Source: Ulva prolifera (taxonomy: Eukaryota; Chlorophyta; Ulvophyceae; Ulvales; Ulvaceae). Taken from it: DNA of 64,000 bases. Numbering within the stretch: the stretch's first letter is position 1; each line of letters begins with the position of its first letter. This document shows positions 1 through 12,002 of the stretch, piece after piece. The notes beneath the pieces were generated by a model. That model was not told the origin of the DNA and ran no database searches. It saw only the letters and a program-made list of their open reading frames with translations. The DNA lies in assembly GCA_023078555.1 (NCBI GenBank), contig CM041197.1, forward strand, positions 10,564,160-10,628,159, read 5' to 3'. The position numbers and the translations under genes are program-made.

Positions 1-698
1 GTTTACTCTGTGTTGGTGCCTTGGGGCTGGACACACCGCCCGCCCGGCTGAATCGGTGTCCGTGTGTTGCATACAGACTCTACTTGGTGAAAGGAATTGA
101 CTCGCGGGTCGTGTTTGTGCACTTGCATGGCTCGCGCACCTGCTGTCTGCTCACCCTGTGTATCTGCCTTCCCCACATTTAGACGGGTGCACCTACGCGG
201 TGAGCTGCACGACAGCAGGGTGCACGATTCAGGTGAGCCAACAGCAACAGTACAATTGATGAAATAATTCAGTGGTTCATACAGTAGCATTACCACATGT
301 ACACTCGGTAGTCGAATTTACATTGACCACTGTCAGCCATCCACCCAATCACCCATCATCGGCCAGGCCGTGGTACCAGTCCAATCGCGGGGCAGCAGCT
401 ATCCATCGCACACATCTACAGCTACCAAGGGGAATTTATCAATCAACACACAATCCCACTAACATCGCATGGACAACCACTGCCAAGTTGGGTGAGGTAG
501 GATCAATCCTGAAGAGTGTCGTCTTGAAGCACCGTATGAATGATAAAAAAATAGATATAATCTGAGCAGTCTTGGCAAACTGCATAAGCATAAGAGTCTC
601 AGTACGGTCAGATGTCGCACAAATAGCAATCGTGCCGTAAACGAGAACTTCATTCCCCAACATTACGTACAAGGGGTATCTGCTTACCTCTGCAGACC
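1..698. other. No gene recognised; possible end region of the large CACTA element
   Basis: No coding signal was found. Between about 100 and 240 several copies of a short motif occur in both orientations (GCGCACCTG, GCTCACC, GGTGAGC, CAGGTGAG). The same motifs cluster at 15.48-15.90 kb. This is the kind of subterminal repeat that CACTA transposases bind, so the stretch may be one end of the large element. No exact terminal inverted repeat was identified. Confidence 0.3.
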
Positions 699-1346
699 TC
701 ATTTGCGCGAACGTCTGGATTTCTTGGCTTCTGTCTTTCCTTGGTTGCGTGGTTTGCGCTTGGGGGCAACGGGAGGTGAAGCATTGTCCTCGACAGCCTG
801 GTGTGCCTGATCTGCGGCCGTTGCTGCCACCTGCCAGCACAACTCCCTTGTTGATTGGAGCCAGTGTCCTGTCACACCTTACAGTCATAAGCAACCGCAT
901 GCATCAGCAAGTTGGAGTTGTACCTCGGTTGATATGCCTGTAGCTGATAACCCAGCTGTCTCTGGTTCATGTGTCGATTCCAGCTTCTCGGACGCGGCGA
1001 CTTCGGTGAAATGTGTAGAAGACGATCCTTGCTGCAGCGCCCGTTTGCCTTGTTTCACAGTTTCTGATCTGCGTTGGACGCGCTGTGCTCTGGCACTGGT
1101 TGAAGCGCCACCTCGTGTTTCGGCTTCATCGCCCGAGTCCAGCTCTTGGTCTGATGGCATTATGTCTTCGAGATCATCAGCCTCTTCCTGGATAACCACG
1201 CCCGCTTGGACTGGGGTAGTGTGGGCCAGAAGCTCAATGAAAGTCTGCAGCTGTGTGGGGGCAGGCATTCCATGGGCTTCGAATAGCTCCTCCTGCATCA
1301 TGAAAGGGTTGACCAAATTCAGCAAGATGCCGAGTGCCGGTCCGTA

Positions 1347-1354
1347 GCATCGTA
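1347..1354 (-). other. Frame-breaking 8-base insertion, footprint-like
   Basis: On the minus strand TACGATGC is followed directly by TACGGACC. Leaving out the first eight bases joins two long open frames (…SPLPY and GPALGILLNL…) without a splice site. An imperfect 8-bp duplication resembles the footprint left by a transposon that makes 8-bp target duplications, such as hAT. It could also be a simple replication error. Confidence 0.45.
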
Positions 1355-2244
1355 GGGGAGGGGGCTGACCACAAAGGGCATCATCTCCACGAGCATCAGG
1401 ACGCCCGCAACGAGCATGTAGCCACTCTTGGGCCCCTTGACTTCAATGTCCACAATTAACTTCTTTGCCGGGTGATGCAGACTCACAGGTGTCACGTCGG
1501 TGGCATCGTTGCCCGTCTCTTCTGTGGCCTCGTCGGTCTCGTTGCCTGCTTCTTCTTGCGATTTGTCGACCGGCACACATGTCTTCTCAGCTGGGTCAGG
1601 AAGGGGCACCCTCCAAACAAGCAAATTGTGTAAGTCACGGAAGAGGTGGAACCCTGCGGGTGCATTTTCACCATGGGCCATGAACAATTTGGCAAGGGTG
1701 CAATGCTTCTTGTTCGCCAGAAGGGCTCTGTCTGTCTGGTTCTCGGGTTTGGGGATGGCGCGATCAGAATGCCAGAAAGCAAAGGGACACTCCGGCGAGT
1801 TGTCGCCGAGGGCTCCCCACTCCACAGGCCACAGCAGCAAGTCTGCATACTTCAGAGCGCTGTCACACCCCTTCACTTCTGGCATGGTGTGCACCCGTTG
1901 CGTGTCCATGGTAGTGTCCTCCAGAAACGTCTCGATGAAAGCGAGATACAACGCTCTGAGACCCTGCATGGTGCTGCCATGTAGCAAGTGTTCATGATTG
2001 TGCATGCACATGTAGTTCAGTCGAATAGCATTGTGCACTCGGATCTTTGCATGCAATTCAATGCGCCCTTGTGCGACTTTGCTGCAAGTACAAACTGCGT
2101 TTGCATCGGGACACACCATTTCTGTAGATTCTGAAGCAGCCATTCCGGCCAGAGCTGTACGCAGGGCAATTCTGTACTGCTTGGCGTCTTTGCCCTTCCC
2201 GACCTCGGCACTGGTGTCCACAGCACCTTGGAGAGCTGTCTTGA

Positions 2245-4785
2245 CACTAGCAGCACCGAGTTGTCCTTACAGCAGCACCACGCGATCCTTACGTATGGAC
2301 GTCCGAATACCATCCTTATGACGTCCATGTGACTTACACGAGCCATACGGGCGACAGGGCTGCAGCACAATGTCCGTAAGGACACATGATGTGGTCATTA
2401 AGGGTAGGACCAGACTGGGCTGGAATTGGGACACACATTGCTGCTCTGTATGGACCGAATAGTGCCCAGCTTGTGGCAGGAACAGTGGGAAGCTGTGAGG
2501 ACAAAGTGAGGAGCTGGTCAGGCTCAAGCGGCGACAGTTGTATACGCCGTAGTCGTGATCATGGAGTATGTACATCTCGTACTACAGTTACTGTATGCCG
2601 TGGTGGCAATGTAATCTGTCAAGAACTGCTCCCCTATGTGATCAGACAGCAATGGGGACAGGCGAGGTGAGCCTGAAGTGTCAGAACTGGTCACAAACCC
2701 AACAGTACTAGTGTTGCCACTTGACATTATACAAGACTGTTTCATCATGAACACCGACGTGCAGCACATGCCATGAATTGTGATCGGACGATCCCTGCGC
2801 CCATAATGTCGATGCTGTCCGAACACCAGCAGCTCAAGGCGCTTGAATGCGAGGCCAGATGCTTGCGCTTCGCTCTCTAGATTCATCCATGATAGCGAAG
2901 TATGCTCGCGATGGGTCTACTGTGTCCTTTGGTGGGCGGCAGGCGTGCCTGCGCCAGACATGGGGTAAGCCTGTCGCCACCGAACCTCAGGAGTGGCGCG
3001 GTGCCGCATGAACAATGAAGTGACACAGCGCAAACAACCACATAAAGCAACGAACGCATGTACGTCCGATGAATCGCTTTGGCATATCGTTCATTATAAT
3101 TAATTAAGCAAGGTGCAGTTAGGCACGCGTAACGCTGTGGCACAGTAGCGCGGGTGGCACGATTGGTAGCGATCGAGCCAGAGTATGTCTTGGACCGTAT
3201 CGATTGCAGTTCCGTACTAATCACAGAAATATTCTTCCAGTGAGGAGCGTGATCGCGAGCGTGTTGCTCTCAGTTCGCGGTACTCTTGTTAGCAGCAGCT
3301 GAAGAAACTCTCCACCGATGCCTAGGCCACAACGATCCGCTGTCCCGGTTGTACCTGAGGTGAGACCATGTAACACTGACGACTAAACGTCTTTTTGGTT
3401 TGTGATTGCAGTGCACAGGTGTCTGGAACAGGCGTGCGACGGTGATGCACGACTGCACACGTCGAACACATCGCATCATCGGTCGACGTCTGACTTTGCA
3501 GCGCAACAATCCTTTCTTCAAGTAATTTGAAAGTTTTTTGTCAACAGTCCAGCAAGGGTAGCCGATTCCAGTGAAAAGCACCGCTGTAGTTGCTGGTCAG
3601 CGCATAGGTCCTAGCACATGTCCATCCAACGCAGACCCGCATTCACAGGGAGGTGATGCACTGAGTTATCTTTTCTGTCGAGCCCGTGCAACTAAGTGAT
3701 AGCGTCCGGGGGTTTCGCTCGATCTCTCTCGAGGCACCGTCAGCTTCGCCCCACCATGCAATCAGTTGCAGCTTACCAACTGTGCTTGCACACGGTGTCA
3801 GCACATACGGATAACAAATTTCTTGTTTGTGCTAGTTGTGAAGCAGTGTCGGCTTATCTCGTGATGTTTACATTGCATTGTGCATTGAGTCTTGAAGCTT
3901 GTTCCTGTGTCCCGCATGATGTGAACTACTGTGGATCGAGCGCTTCTGCTTCAACTACATGAGTTTCTTTCAACGAGTATGTGCACAATGTGGAATATGG
4001 ATGCAGATCTTTCCTGGACACGCTACGGAAATGGCAGGTGCAGGGAGGTTAAGACGCATCTTTAATTGCAGTTCACCAGCTTTTGATTCAGCCTCTGCCA
4101 CCGGCATGCCGGAGCGGGCTGAATGCACAACAGAGAGGCTACAATGTGCCGCAGTGAGCAGCAGTGGTGCATAGTAAGCTGCGGTACTCGAAGATAGCTT
4201 GTCATGTGGCTGCTTCAGCACAACTACGTGTGGTCATGCTGAAGGGCATGACATGGTTGTGGCACGCACACAGTTGACTTTTGTGGCCGGCTGGCCATAG
4301 CTAGCAAGCCATCAAGGTAGTGCAGTGAGCAGCGCCACCTAGGGAAAGACTGCCTGTCATGCCGCTTCAGCATAGCCACATGTGGTCATGCTGAAGGGCA
4401 TGACATGTACGTGCTGCCCCTAGGTGGCCGCTGCTGGCCACCACCAATCAGCCGATGAACCAGCCACGACCAGCTGGTCCTAGAGTGCACCTTGAGAACA
4501 ACCAAAAACCTCACAGTGTCATGACATGGTCCTAACATCCCACTGGCATGGTTTCCATTTTCAGTCCCATCCGTAAGGACAGGAAATGTAAGGATTACCT
4601 TATCATAAGGCAAGGAGCTTGACCAATCCTTATGCCGCCTATGATGGTCCTTACATAAGGACCAGGACCATGCCTCAAATCCCGAAGTTGTCCTTAACCT
4701 GGCCCTATACCGGCCTTACGCCCCATGTGAGGACGAGGTAAGGTCGCTGTAAGACCGCCATAAGGACAACTCGGTGCTGCTAGTG
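2245..4785. mobile_element. Non-autonomous CACTA element 1 with 3-bp target duplication TGA
   Basis: The left end reads CACTAGCAGCACCGAG and continues TTGTCCTTA. The right end is its exact inverted complement over 25 bases, ending in CTAG TG at 4785. The flanks 2242-2244 and 4786-4788 are both TGA, the 3-bp duplication typical of CACTA elements. Removing the element and one TGA restores an open frame (…ALELF then KTALQ…). Both ends are rich in CCTTAC/GTAAGG motifs. No transposase is encoded. The interior resembles element 2: 2750-3110 matches 5975-6290, and 3240-3620 matches 6470-6830. Confidence 0.93.
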
Positions 4786-5184
4786 TGAAGAGCTCCAGAG
4801 CCTCTGCATCGAGCTGTGATGGCTCGCCTACGAGGACTCTTTCAAGATCACCAGACTTCTTCATGTCATATGCCCATGCCAGTAGTAGCAAGTCCTCTGA
4901 AGCTCTCATCTTTCGCGCGTTGTTGCTGTCGTCGGATTTGGAGATATTGTTGAATACAGCTTTAGCTTGAGTTGCAGCAGCGGGGGTGTGTGTCTGTTCT
5001 GATACGCGGCGGATGTAACTGTACACCAGCCGGAATACTTCTGTCTTTGCTTTCTTCAACATAAACGCATCTCGCAGTTGTATCTTTCCTTCCTCGTCCT
5101 GCAGTCGCCAAAAGGTATCATATAGCGGAGTGGTGTGAGTCTGGTGCCACCTGTGTGTTTTCACAACTAATAACCGGATTGATA

Positions 5185-8052
5185 CACTAGTAGCACTGAG
5201 TTGTCCTTACAGTAGCACCACGCGATCCTCACGTATGGACGGCCGAATATCATCCTTATGACGTCCATGCGGCTTACATGAGCCTTATGGGCAACAGGGC
5301 TGAAGCATAACGTCCGTAAGGACACACTATGTGGTCATAAAGTGTAGGACCGGATTGGGCTGGAATTGGGACACATGTTGCTGCTTTGTAAGGACCAAAC
5401 AGTGCCCAGCTTGTGGCAGGAACATTGGGAAGCTGTGCACTGTCACGTGAGGACATACTGAGGAGCTGGTCAGGCTCACGTGGCGACAGTCGTATACGCC
5501 GTAGTTGTGATCATGGAGTATCACCATGTCATACTATAGTTACGGTATACCGTGGTGGCAATGCAATCTGTCATGAAGTGCTCACCTACGTGGTTGACAG
5601 CAATGGGGACAGGCGAGGTGAGTATGAAGTGTCACAACTGGTCACAGCCCCAACAGTGTTTTAAATGCCACTTGACATCATACAAGGATCTATCGTGGAG
5701 CCAAGTGTCAGAAAGCAGTGATGTCTGCAGGACTCCACTGATGCACAACAAGCACTCACGTGCTAGCATCAGCAGGACAGCATGGGAAGCACGTTGAACA
5801 TCTGCTTGTCCGACCTGACGTTCTTGTTCTGACTGGTCACTTCTCACGAACGAGTCCGCGCTCCTGGTTCGGTGATTTGCAGCCCATACCTACGGCGTGT
5901 TGTACAGCGCTGCAGTATCGTGCACGTCAAGACACTGGCAGCATCGTTCAAGAAGCATTTGCAGACTGCTTCATTATTAACACTGACGTGCAGAGCATGC
6001 CATGAAATGTGATCGGACGATTCCTGCGCCCATAATGTTGATGCTGTCCGAACGCTGCGCAGTGCAAGGCGCTTGAATGCGAGGCCAAAAGCTTGCGCTT
6101 CGCTTTCTAGACTTGTTCACGAGGCAAAATATGCTCGCGATGGGTTTCATGTGCCCTTTGGTGGGCGGCAGACGTGCCTGCGCCATACATGGGGAACGCC
6201 CGTGGCCACCGAGCTTCGCGGGAGTGGCGCAGTGCCGCATGAACAATGAGGTGATACAGCGCGAACAACCACATAAAGCAGCGAACGCATGCAAGTCTGA
6301 TGAATCGTTTAGGGCATATTGTACATTCAGCAAGATGTAGGTAGGCACGCATAATGCTGTGGAATAGTCGCGCGGGTGACACAGTTGGTAGCGATCGACC
6401 CAGCGTATGTCTTGGACCGGAACAATTGTGATTCCGTACTCATCATAGAGTTCCTGATCCAGTGAGGGGCGCGATCGCGATTGCCGTGTTGCTTTCAGTT
6501 CGCGGTGCTCTTGTTAGCAGCAGCCGAAGGGACTCAACCCCGATGCCCAGGCCGCAACGATCCGCTGCCCTGTGTATACCTGAGGTACGAAATTATAACG
6601 TTGAAGACTGATCGTATTTTTCTTTGTGATTGCAGAGCACAGGCGTCTAGAACAGGTGTTCGACTGTAATGCGCGACTGCACACGCTAAACACATCACGT
6701 CACCGGTAGACGTATGATTCTGCAGCGCGATATCCTTTTCTTTAATATTTTGCAATCTTTTGTCAACAGTCCAGCAAGAGTAGCCGATTCCAGAGAAAAG
6801 CAACGCTGTAGTTGCTGGTCAGCGCATATGTCCTAGCACATATCCATCCAACGCAGACCCGCATTCACAAGGAGGTGAAACACTGACTTATATTTTCAGT
6901 CGGGTCCTTGCCACTAAGTGATAGCGTCTGAGGGTTTCACTCGATCTCTCTCGAGGCACCGTCAGCCTCGCCCCACGATGCAATCAGTTGCAGCTTACCC
7001 ACTGCGCTTGCAAACGGATTCAGCAGATACATATGACAAGTTTTTTTGCATGGGCTAGTTGCGAAGCAAGGTCGGCTCGTAATTTTTACATTGCAGTGTG
7101 CTTTGAGCTTGTTGCGGTGTCCTGCATGCTGTGAAATACTGTGGATCGATTGCTTCTGCTTCAACTACATGAGTTTCTTGCAATACGTGTGTGTGCACAA
7201 TGAGGCATATGGGTGCAGATCTTGCCCGGATACGCTACAGAGATAGCACGCCAGGAGCTGAAGACGCATCATTGAATTGCAGTTCACCAGCGTTTTTTTA
7301 TTCAGCCTCTAGCAGCGGCATGCCAGAGCGGGCTGAGTGCATGACAGCGAGGTTGCATTGTGCTGCACCGAGCAGCAGCGGTGCATAGTAAGCAGCGCTA
7401 CTCGAAGACAGGTTGTCATGTGGCCGCTTCAGCACTACGTGTGACCATGCTGAAGGGTGTGACATGCACACGCTTGACTTCTGTGGCCTGCTGGCCACAG
7501 ATAGGAAACCATCAAGGTAGTGCAGTGAGCAGCGCTGCTTAGGGAAAGACTGCCTGTCATGCCGCTTCAGCATAGCCACATGTGGTCATGCTGAAGGGCA
7601 TGCCACGCACACGCTTCCCCTAGGTGGCCTGCTGGCCACAACCAATCAGCCAATGAAGCAGCCATTGCATGTTGCAACAGCATCATGTGGTGGCGATTGC
7701 ACAGTGTGCAATGCACACTACACACGCATGCACTACACACGCATGCACCACACAGACACTACACAATCCTTGCATGGTCAATACACAGTCCATATTTGCC
7801 CCAAACACAGTCCATACTTGTAAGGACTGCAATCTAACAAATAAGGACTGCGATCGTAAGGACGTCCATATCGTTTGGACTGACCCCTATTTATCCAAAC
7901 GTGTCCTTGCCCAGGCCTTGCGTAAGGACTAGGGCTATGCCTGAAATCCACATGTTGTCCTTACATCAGCCAAATATCGGCCTTACCTCGCCTGTGAGGA
8001 CTGGGTAAGGCCGACATGGGGCTGCTGTAAGGACAACTCAGTGCTACTAGTG
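5185..8052. mobile_element. Non-autonomous CACTA element 2 with 3-bp target duplication ATA
   Basis: The left end CACTAGTAGCACTGAGTTG is mirrored at the right end, …CAACTCAGTGCTACTAGTG. Flanks 5182-5184 and 8053-8055 are both ATA. The element is a diverged sister of element 1, with C/T differences in the terminal repeats. Subterminal CCTTAC/GTAAGG motifs are dense at 5200-5330 and 7800-8040. It lies in a predicted 37-base intron of the minus-strand gene. It has no recognisable coding region. Confidence 0.92.
7700..7768. repeat. Short tandem repeat inside CACTA element 2
   Basis: About three imperfect copies of a 15-17 bp unit built from ACTACACACGCATGC are visible. The related fragment at 17.6-18.0 kb lacks this expansion, so it arose or contracted after the copies separated. 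Confidence 0.6.
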
Positions 8053-8380
8053 ATACACACCAATTCTGCTTCGTAGAGGCGCCAGCCGTCTACATCCACA
8101 TGTCGGAGCAGAGCCCGGATGCGATTGGAAATCACGACGCCCAATGACAATGACGGGCCTTTCTTGAGTGCATCAATTCCCATGGTCGCTAGCACGTGCA
8201 GGCGAGCCTCAGGCGTCATTCGTGGCATCAGTATTCCAATGTTTCTCTGCAGCTGCGTCTCTGCCTGCAGAAGGAGAGGCGATCAGGTGGACCTGGCATG
8301 ACATGCTCTGGTTTGGCGGAATAACAATGTCGCGAGTTGTCGCACAGAACAACACCGGTCAAAGCAAGGGCTCAGCTTAC

Positions 8381-8779
8381 CTTTGTAATAGTCCTGACAT
8401 TTTTTTCACCTCGTCCTTTGGAACCCTTCGATGTGGTGGCCGTTTGCTCTCCGGAGCGGGAGGGCTCCAACCGAATAACGCCAGTCTTGTCCCGAACGGC
8501 GCCTGTCCATATCTCGCGATTCTCGTACGGAATGATGTAGATAGCCTCGAATACGTCCTCTGTTTTATCATCGCCTAAGGCTGCCGCGCCAGCGACGCTA
8601 TGAAACCGGCGGGTTGTGATTTTGTGGACCCTCCGCGTGAATTCTTCCTGTCGATCGTCGAAAAAGTGTGCCAACGATACCGACTCCCTCTTTCGGAGAG
8701 GCAATTGGAACGACTTGTCGTCGATGTAGACCGACAAGGCCTGTAAGTCTCGCACGGCTACCTGCACTGGTTCAGACAT
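8381..8779 (-). CDS. First exon of the unrecognised minus-strand gene
   Basis: ATG at 8779 opens 133 codons and ends at a good donor (ACAAAG|GTAAGC). The next exon begins after TTCTGCAG at 8264 in the same phase 0. The peptide begins MSEPVQVAVRDLQALSVYID and contains FFDDRQEEFTRRVHKI and EAIYIIPYENREIWTG. It ends in a Ser/Gly/Lys-rich linker. No family was recognised. The region above 8780 is lower in GC and non-coding in appearance, which supports this start. Confidence 0.55.
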
Positions 8780-9960
8780 CGTTCTGTGCCTAATTAAAGC
8801 TATCGAATGGTCACGCTAGATTCCGCAACAAAGTGTCCGATAGCGCGCATCGCGTAAACATCCTGATTTCATATTCCTGCTTTGACCAACCGCATTTCAA
8901 AAAAGGCGCTTCCCGATATCTGAACAGAGCATGTGCCCTGTAGACACAGTGCGGCTGCGGCATGACTTGCCCTTCGTCGACTTCAGTTCTTCGCACAGTA
9001 GTGTCTAGTCGACATAAAGTGTAATCATATCCTTATCTCTTAGTCACTCGTAAATATGTGCATGTCGCTGGACGAACAGGGGGCTGCAAATAGGACTCTC
9101 GTGGGAGCTGGAACCCATGTTTCCCCGTATTACCTAAATCATTCCAGCCATGATCTACTCGTTGGTATAAATAATTTGCATGCCTCTGGGATGTCCCTTG
9201 AGGACAGGCCTGCCCTATTGCCCGTGCTGGGTCCAGAGCAGAGGAGTGGCGTAGCTAAGTTCGTCGAGGGTGTCCTCCAGCCCACTACTTTCGAACGGTG
9301 GGATCCTTACTAATATTATTGAGCAATCTGTAATGTTCACCATCTCTGAGTAGCCGTGTCCGGCCTTGCAAGTCTGCAGACATCACCCCTTCCCCAGACA
9401 GTGTTTTCATGTACAGGAGACGTCTCTGATACCTTACGGCCATTAACTCGCCGCACAGGTGAAAATGCAGAAGAAGTGCAGAAGGATGGGATGTGTGTGG
9501 TGGTTGTTGGCGGTAGCAAATGGTGCAGCTGCTAAATGTATTACACTTGTTCATGACAAACCGGGTAAATTCACCGCAATCCGCGGGGTTGTATCTTGAC
9601 TTGAGTGTCTTCTGATGCATCCTGGAAGATAGTGTCACTCATGTTCATGTTGCAGAATGAATGCACAAGCCAATCTATTGGCATATGGCTGTGCTGAAGC
9701 ACAGCTCTGATGAGGCTCACCTTTGGACACTCAGCAGCCTTCCTACTGTTCATAATGTATTCCATTGCCCAATTGCAGCTGCAAAGCCAGTACATTAAAT
9801 TAATTAGAACTTGCTGCAATGTATGCCCCCACGTAGACAATGCACTGAAAAAAAAATAGTAGCAGGTACTGTGTCATTGCAACACTTATGTGTGGCTCAT
9901 GACATGTGCGTGCATGTACATACAACACGAAGACAATATCACTTGAGATGCACACCGACC

Positions 9961-10668
9961 TTACAAAACAGTGTCAGTTCGTGCATCATCTCGAGATGAT
10001 CCACCTACGGCATCCGGCTCTGCCACACCAGCCTCAAATAACATGTCCGTCCTACCATGAAACCCCATTTTGCTCAATGTAATAAACATGTCGCCAGCCT
10101 TATCAGGTATATACACACAAGGACAATGGATTTGTCTTAGATGCACGACGTACTTGTACCCAGCCTTCCGTTTGGACGGAGTGCGCAACAGTACTCTGGG
10201 CACACAGCACGAACCATAGACAGGGTCATCATTGAACATGGTCTCCAGAGCTGCCCCGTTACCAATCCTCAAATGGTCCCAAATCTCTCCTACGGCCAAT
10301 CGTGCCTCGTTGTTTGGCCACCCCATATTCTCCCGGCACACAAGCACAATCTTCTCTATCTTCATCACGCACGCGTTGTGAGTTGTACCCGATCTGAATG
10401 GTATGTATACATACTGATCTGTGTGGGTCTGCCCGTGCATGGAGGACCCGCTGTCAGTGCGCACAACGAAAGCCCCATGCGAGATTGTAGCTGAATGGGC
10501 ATGGTACACCATAGGCGCGTTGGTCACATCCGTATGCACGATTTTGCCTGTAACTGCGGACCTTTCGCCTTGAATCTCTTTAGGTGTGAGAATGCCTGCA
10601 AGTTCTAGTTCACCCTGGACTCGATGACTTCGCACAGCCTTATCGGCCATGCACTGCAAATGGCTCAC
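9961..10668 (-). CDS. C-terminal part of the CACTA transposase gene
   Basis: An open frame of 235 codons follows the DUF4218-like part on the same strand. It contains GAFVVRTDSGSSMHGQTHTD, IEKIVLVCRENMGWPNNEAR and RTPSKRKAGYKYVVHLRQIH. CACTA transposases of algae and plants commonly carry a poorly conserved C-terminal region like this. The join to the preceding exon lies somewhere between 10.67 and 10.78 kb and was not fixed. The 3' end of the gene may extend toward 9.6 kb. Confidence 0.45.
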   Translation of the reverse strand: MSHLQCMADKAVRSHRVQGELELAGILTPKEIQGERSAVTGKIVHTDVTNAPMVYHAHSATISHGAFVVRTDSGSSMHGQTHTDQYVYIPFRSGTTHNACVMKIEKIVLVCRENMGWPNNEARLAVGEIWDHLRIGNGAALETMFNDDPVYGSCCVPRVLLRTPSKRKAGYKYVVHLRQIHCPCVYIPDKAGDMFITLSKMGFHGRTDMLFEAGVAEPDAVGGSSRDDARTDTVL

Positions 10669-10773
10669 TAACGTGCTAACCTACACGACCAGTGCCCCTC
10701 TTCAATACCAATGGAGCAGCGTTGCATTCACCGCGATCGCGAAGCACATACACCTTCGGTGTAGTTGATAGGA

Positions 10774-11698
10774 TTAAAAGCACACCACATCACCTTCCTC
10801 TCCGGTGTAGGCAGACAGTAGCTGATGAAGTTGTACCCCATAACTGTCGCCGTTGTCACTTGGCCGGGACCTTGCAACCGGACGTATCCTCAAAAGTGGG
10901 CCGTCAATACCAGGATGTTTGTGTTGCGATAGGCGGAGCCCCATCTCTGTGAGACAGACATCTGCCGAGGCTCTTGCTGCCTGCTGTGTCGAGTGCCCTG
11001 TGATGCGGCTCTTGGTTCGGCGCACTAGCCTTTCCCCCCAGTCTTCACGAAGGAAAGCACCTGGCATCGTTGCAAGGACATGAAGTGGAATGTGAGCATA
11101 GCATCGATGTACCAAGCATGTCAAAGTCTTGCAATGCAGATGCTGCTCAGCATACTCTCCAAACTGGAATATTTCCTGTTGAGCTGCCAGAACTTGTGCT
11201 TCTGTGTGTTGGCCGGGCCGGTAATGCAAAAAGTATAGAGTGAACTTACGCAAATGACTCCACATTTTCATGACTCCAGGATGCACTTCTTTCCTGGCAA
11301 CGTAAAAACATGCAGCTCCCGTGACTTCCACGAATGTATTGAGTTCCTCAAATAGCCATTTTGAGATGGGCACACCCCTACATATGGCTGACGTGGTTGG
11401 ATGCGGAACTGCAACGTTCGACATATGTTCGTGTACCATTGCAAGACTGTGAATCATCTAAGAGCACGCACCTGCGCAACTTCGGGGGACGGCGGTTGAA
11501 TGCACTGGGGTATTGAATCTTATCTGAAAAACGGTCCATCCTATCCTGTAGATCAGATGACAAACAGAAGCTGCGACCTCCAATCTCGTATCCATTAGCG
11601 GTATGACATATGAGTTCCAAGAATCCGCGGACCAAACTATATAGGATGGAATGGGACATCGGCTCTTCAAAAGTCAATTGAAAGCTGCAAGACACCAC
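10774..11698 (-). CDS. CACTA transposase gene, DUF4218-like region
   Basis: Two open stretches are joined here. The first, 11698-11470, contains PMSHSILYSLVRGFLELICH and DLQDRMDRFSDKIQYP. The second, 11457-10774, contains KWLFEELNTFVEVTG, MWSHLRKFTLYFLHYRPGQH and LTCLVHRCYAHIPLHVLATM, then EDWGERLVRRTKSRITGHST. The order (His-rich helix, short linker, Glu plus basic helix) resembles the DUF4218 module that follows the Tnp2 core in CACTA transposases. It was recognised by pattern only. A frame change between the two stretches implies an intron near 11.46 kb. Confidence 0.5.
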
Positions 11699-12002
11699 GA
11701 TCAGGTTCCAGGAGTATGGAGGGACCGCTCTAAAAGCTAGTGGTGCCAGGATACAGAATCACACTCATATGACTTCAGGCCACTGGCTTGAAAGGGGTTC
11801 ACGCCCCTGCAGCCGATCTCCTTGTGCTTCTCGTTTGCCCAGTTGTACCGAGACTCCCATTTGATCTCACAGTCTATGAGAGCATACCGAGTCAGGCACA
11901 AATTGATGCGGGGTGGTCGTTCACATTCGAAGTCACTGCCACTCCATGCATATGTAACCAGCAGATCTCAAATGTTGTACATAGTGCACCCCATGACTGA
12001 GA

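Larger units (their letters stand above)
699..8779 (-). pseudogene. Unrecognised gene beside the transposase, split by two CACTA insertions
   Basis: Not recognised as any family. Exon 1 is 8779-8381, with ATG at 8779 and a strong donor GTAAGC. Exon 2 is 8264-8059. Exon 3 is 5150-4786 continued from 2241 to 924. The last exon is 830-699, with GTAC donor and CAG acceptor. Phases agree at every junction, giving about 800 residues once the inserted elements are ignored. Visible features are a Cys/His cluster (around CPDANAVCTC), an acidic stretch (EEADDLEDIMPSD) and a basic C-terminus (KRKPRNQGKTEAKKSRRSRK) that looks like a nuclear localisation signal. One CACTA copy splits exon 3 and another lies in a 37-base intron. 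An 8-base insertion at 1347-1354 also breaks the frame. The gene may be the TnpA-like partner of the transposase; that is inference. Confidence 0.55.

Noticed and set aside
9056-9313. 85-codon plus-strand frame in the CACTA region
   Set aside because: Opposite to the transposon genes, no recognisable motif, modest length; a chance frame is the simpler reading.
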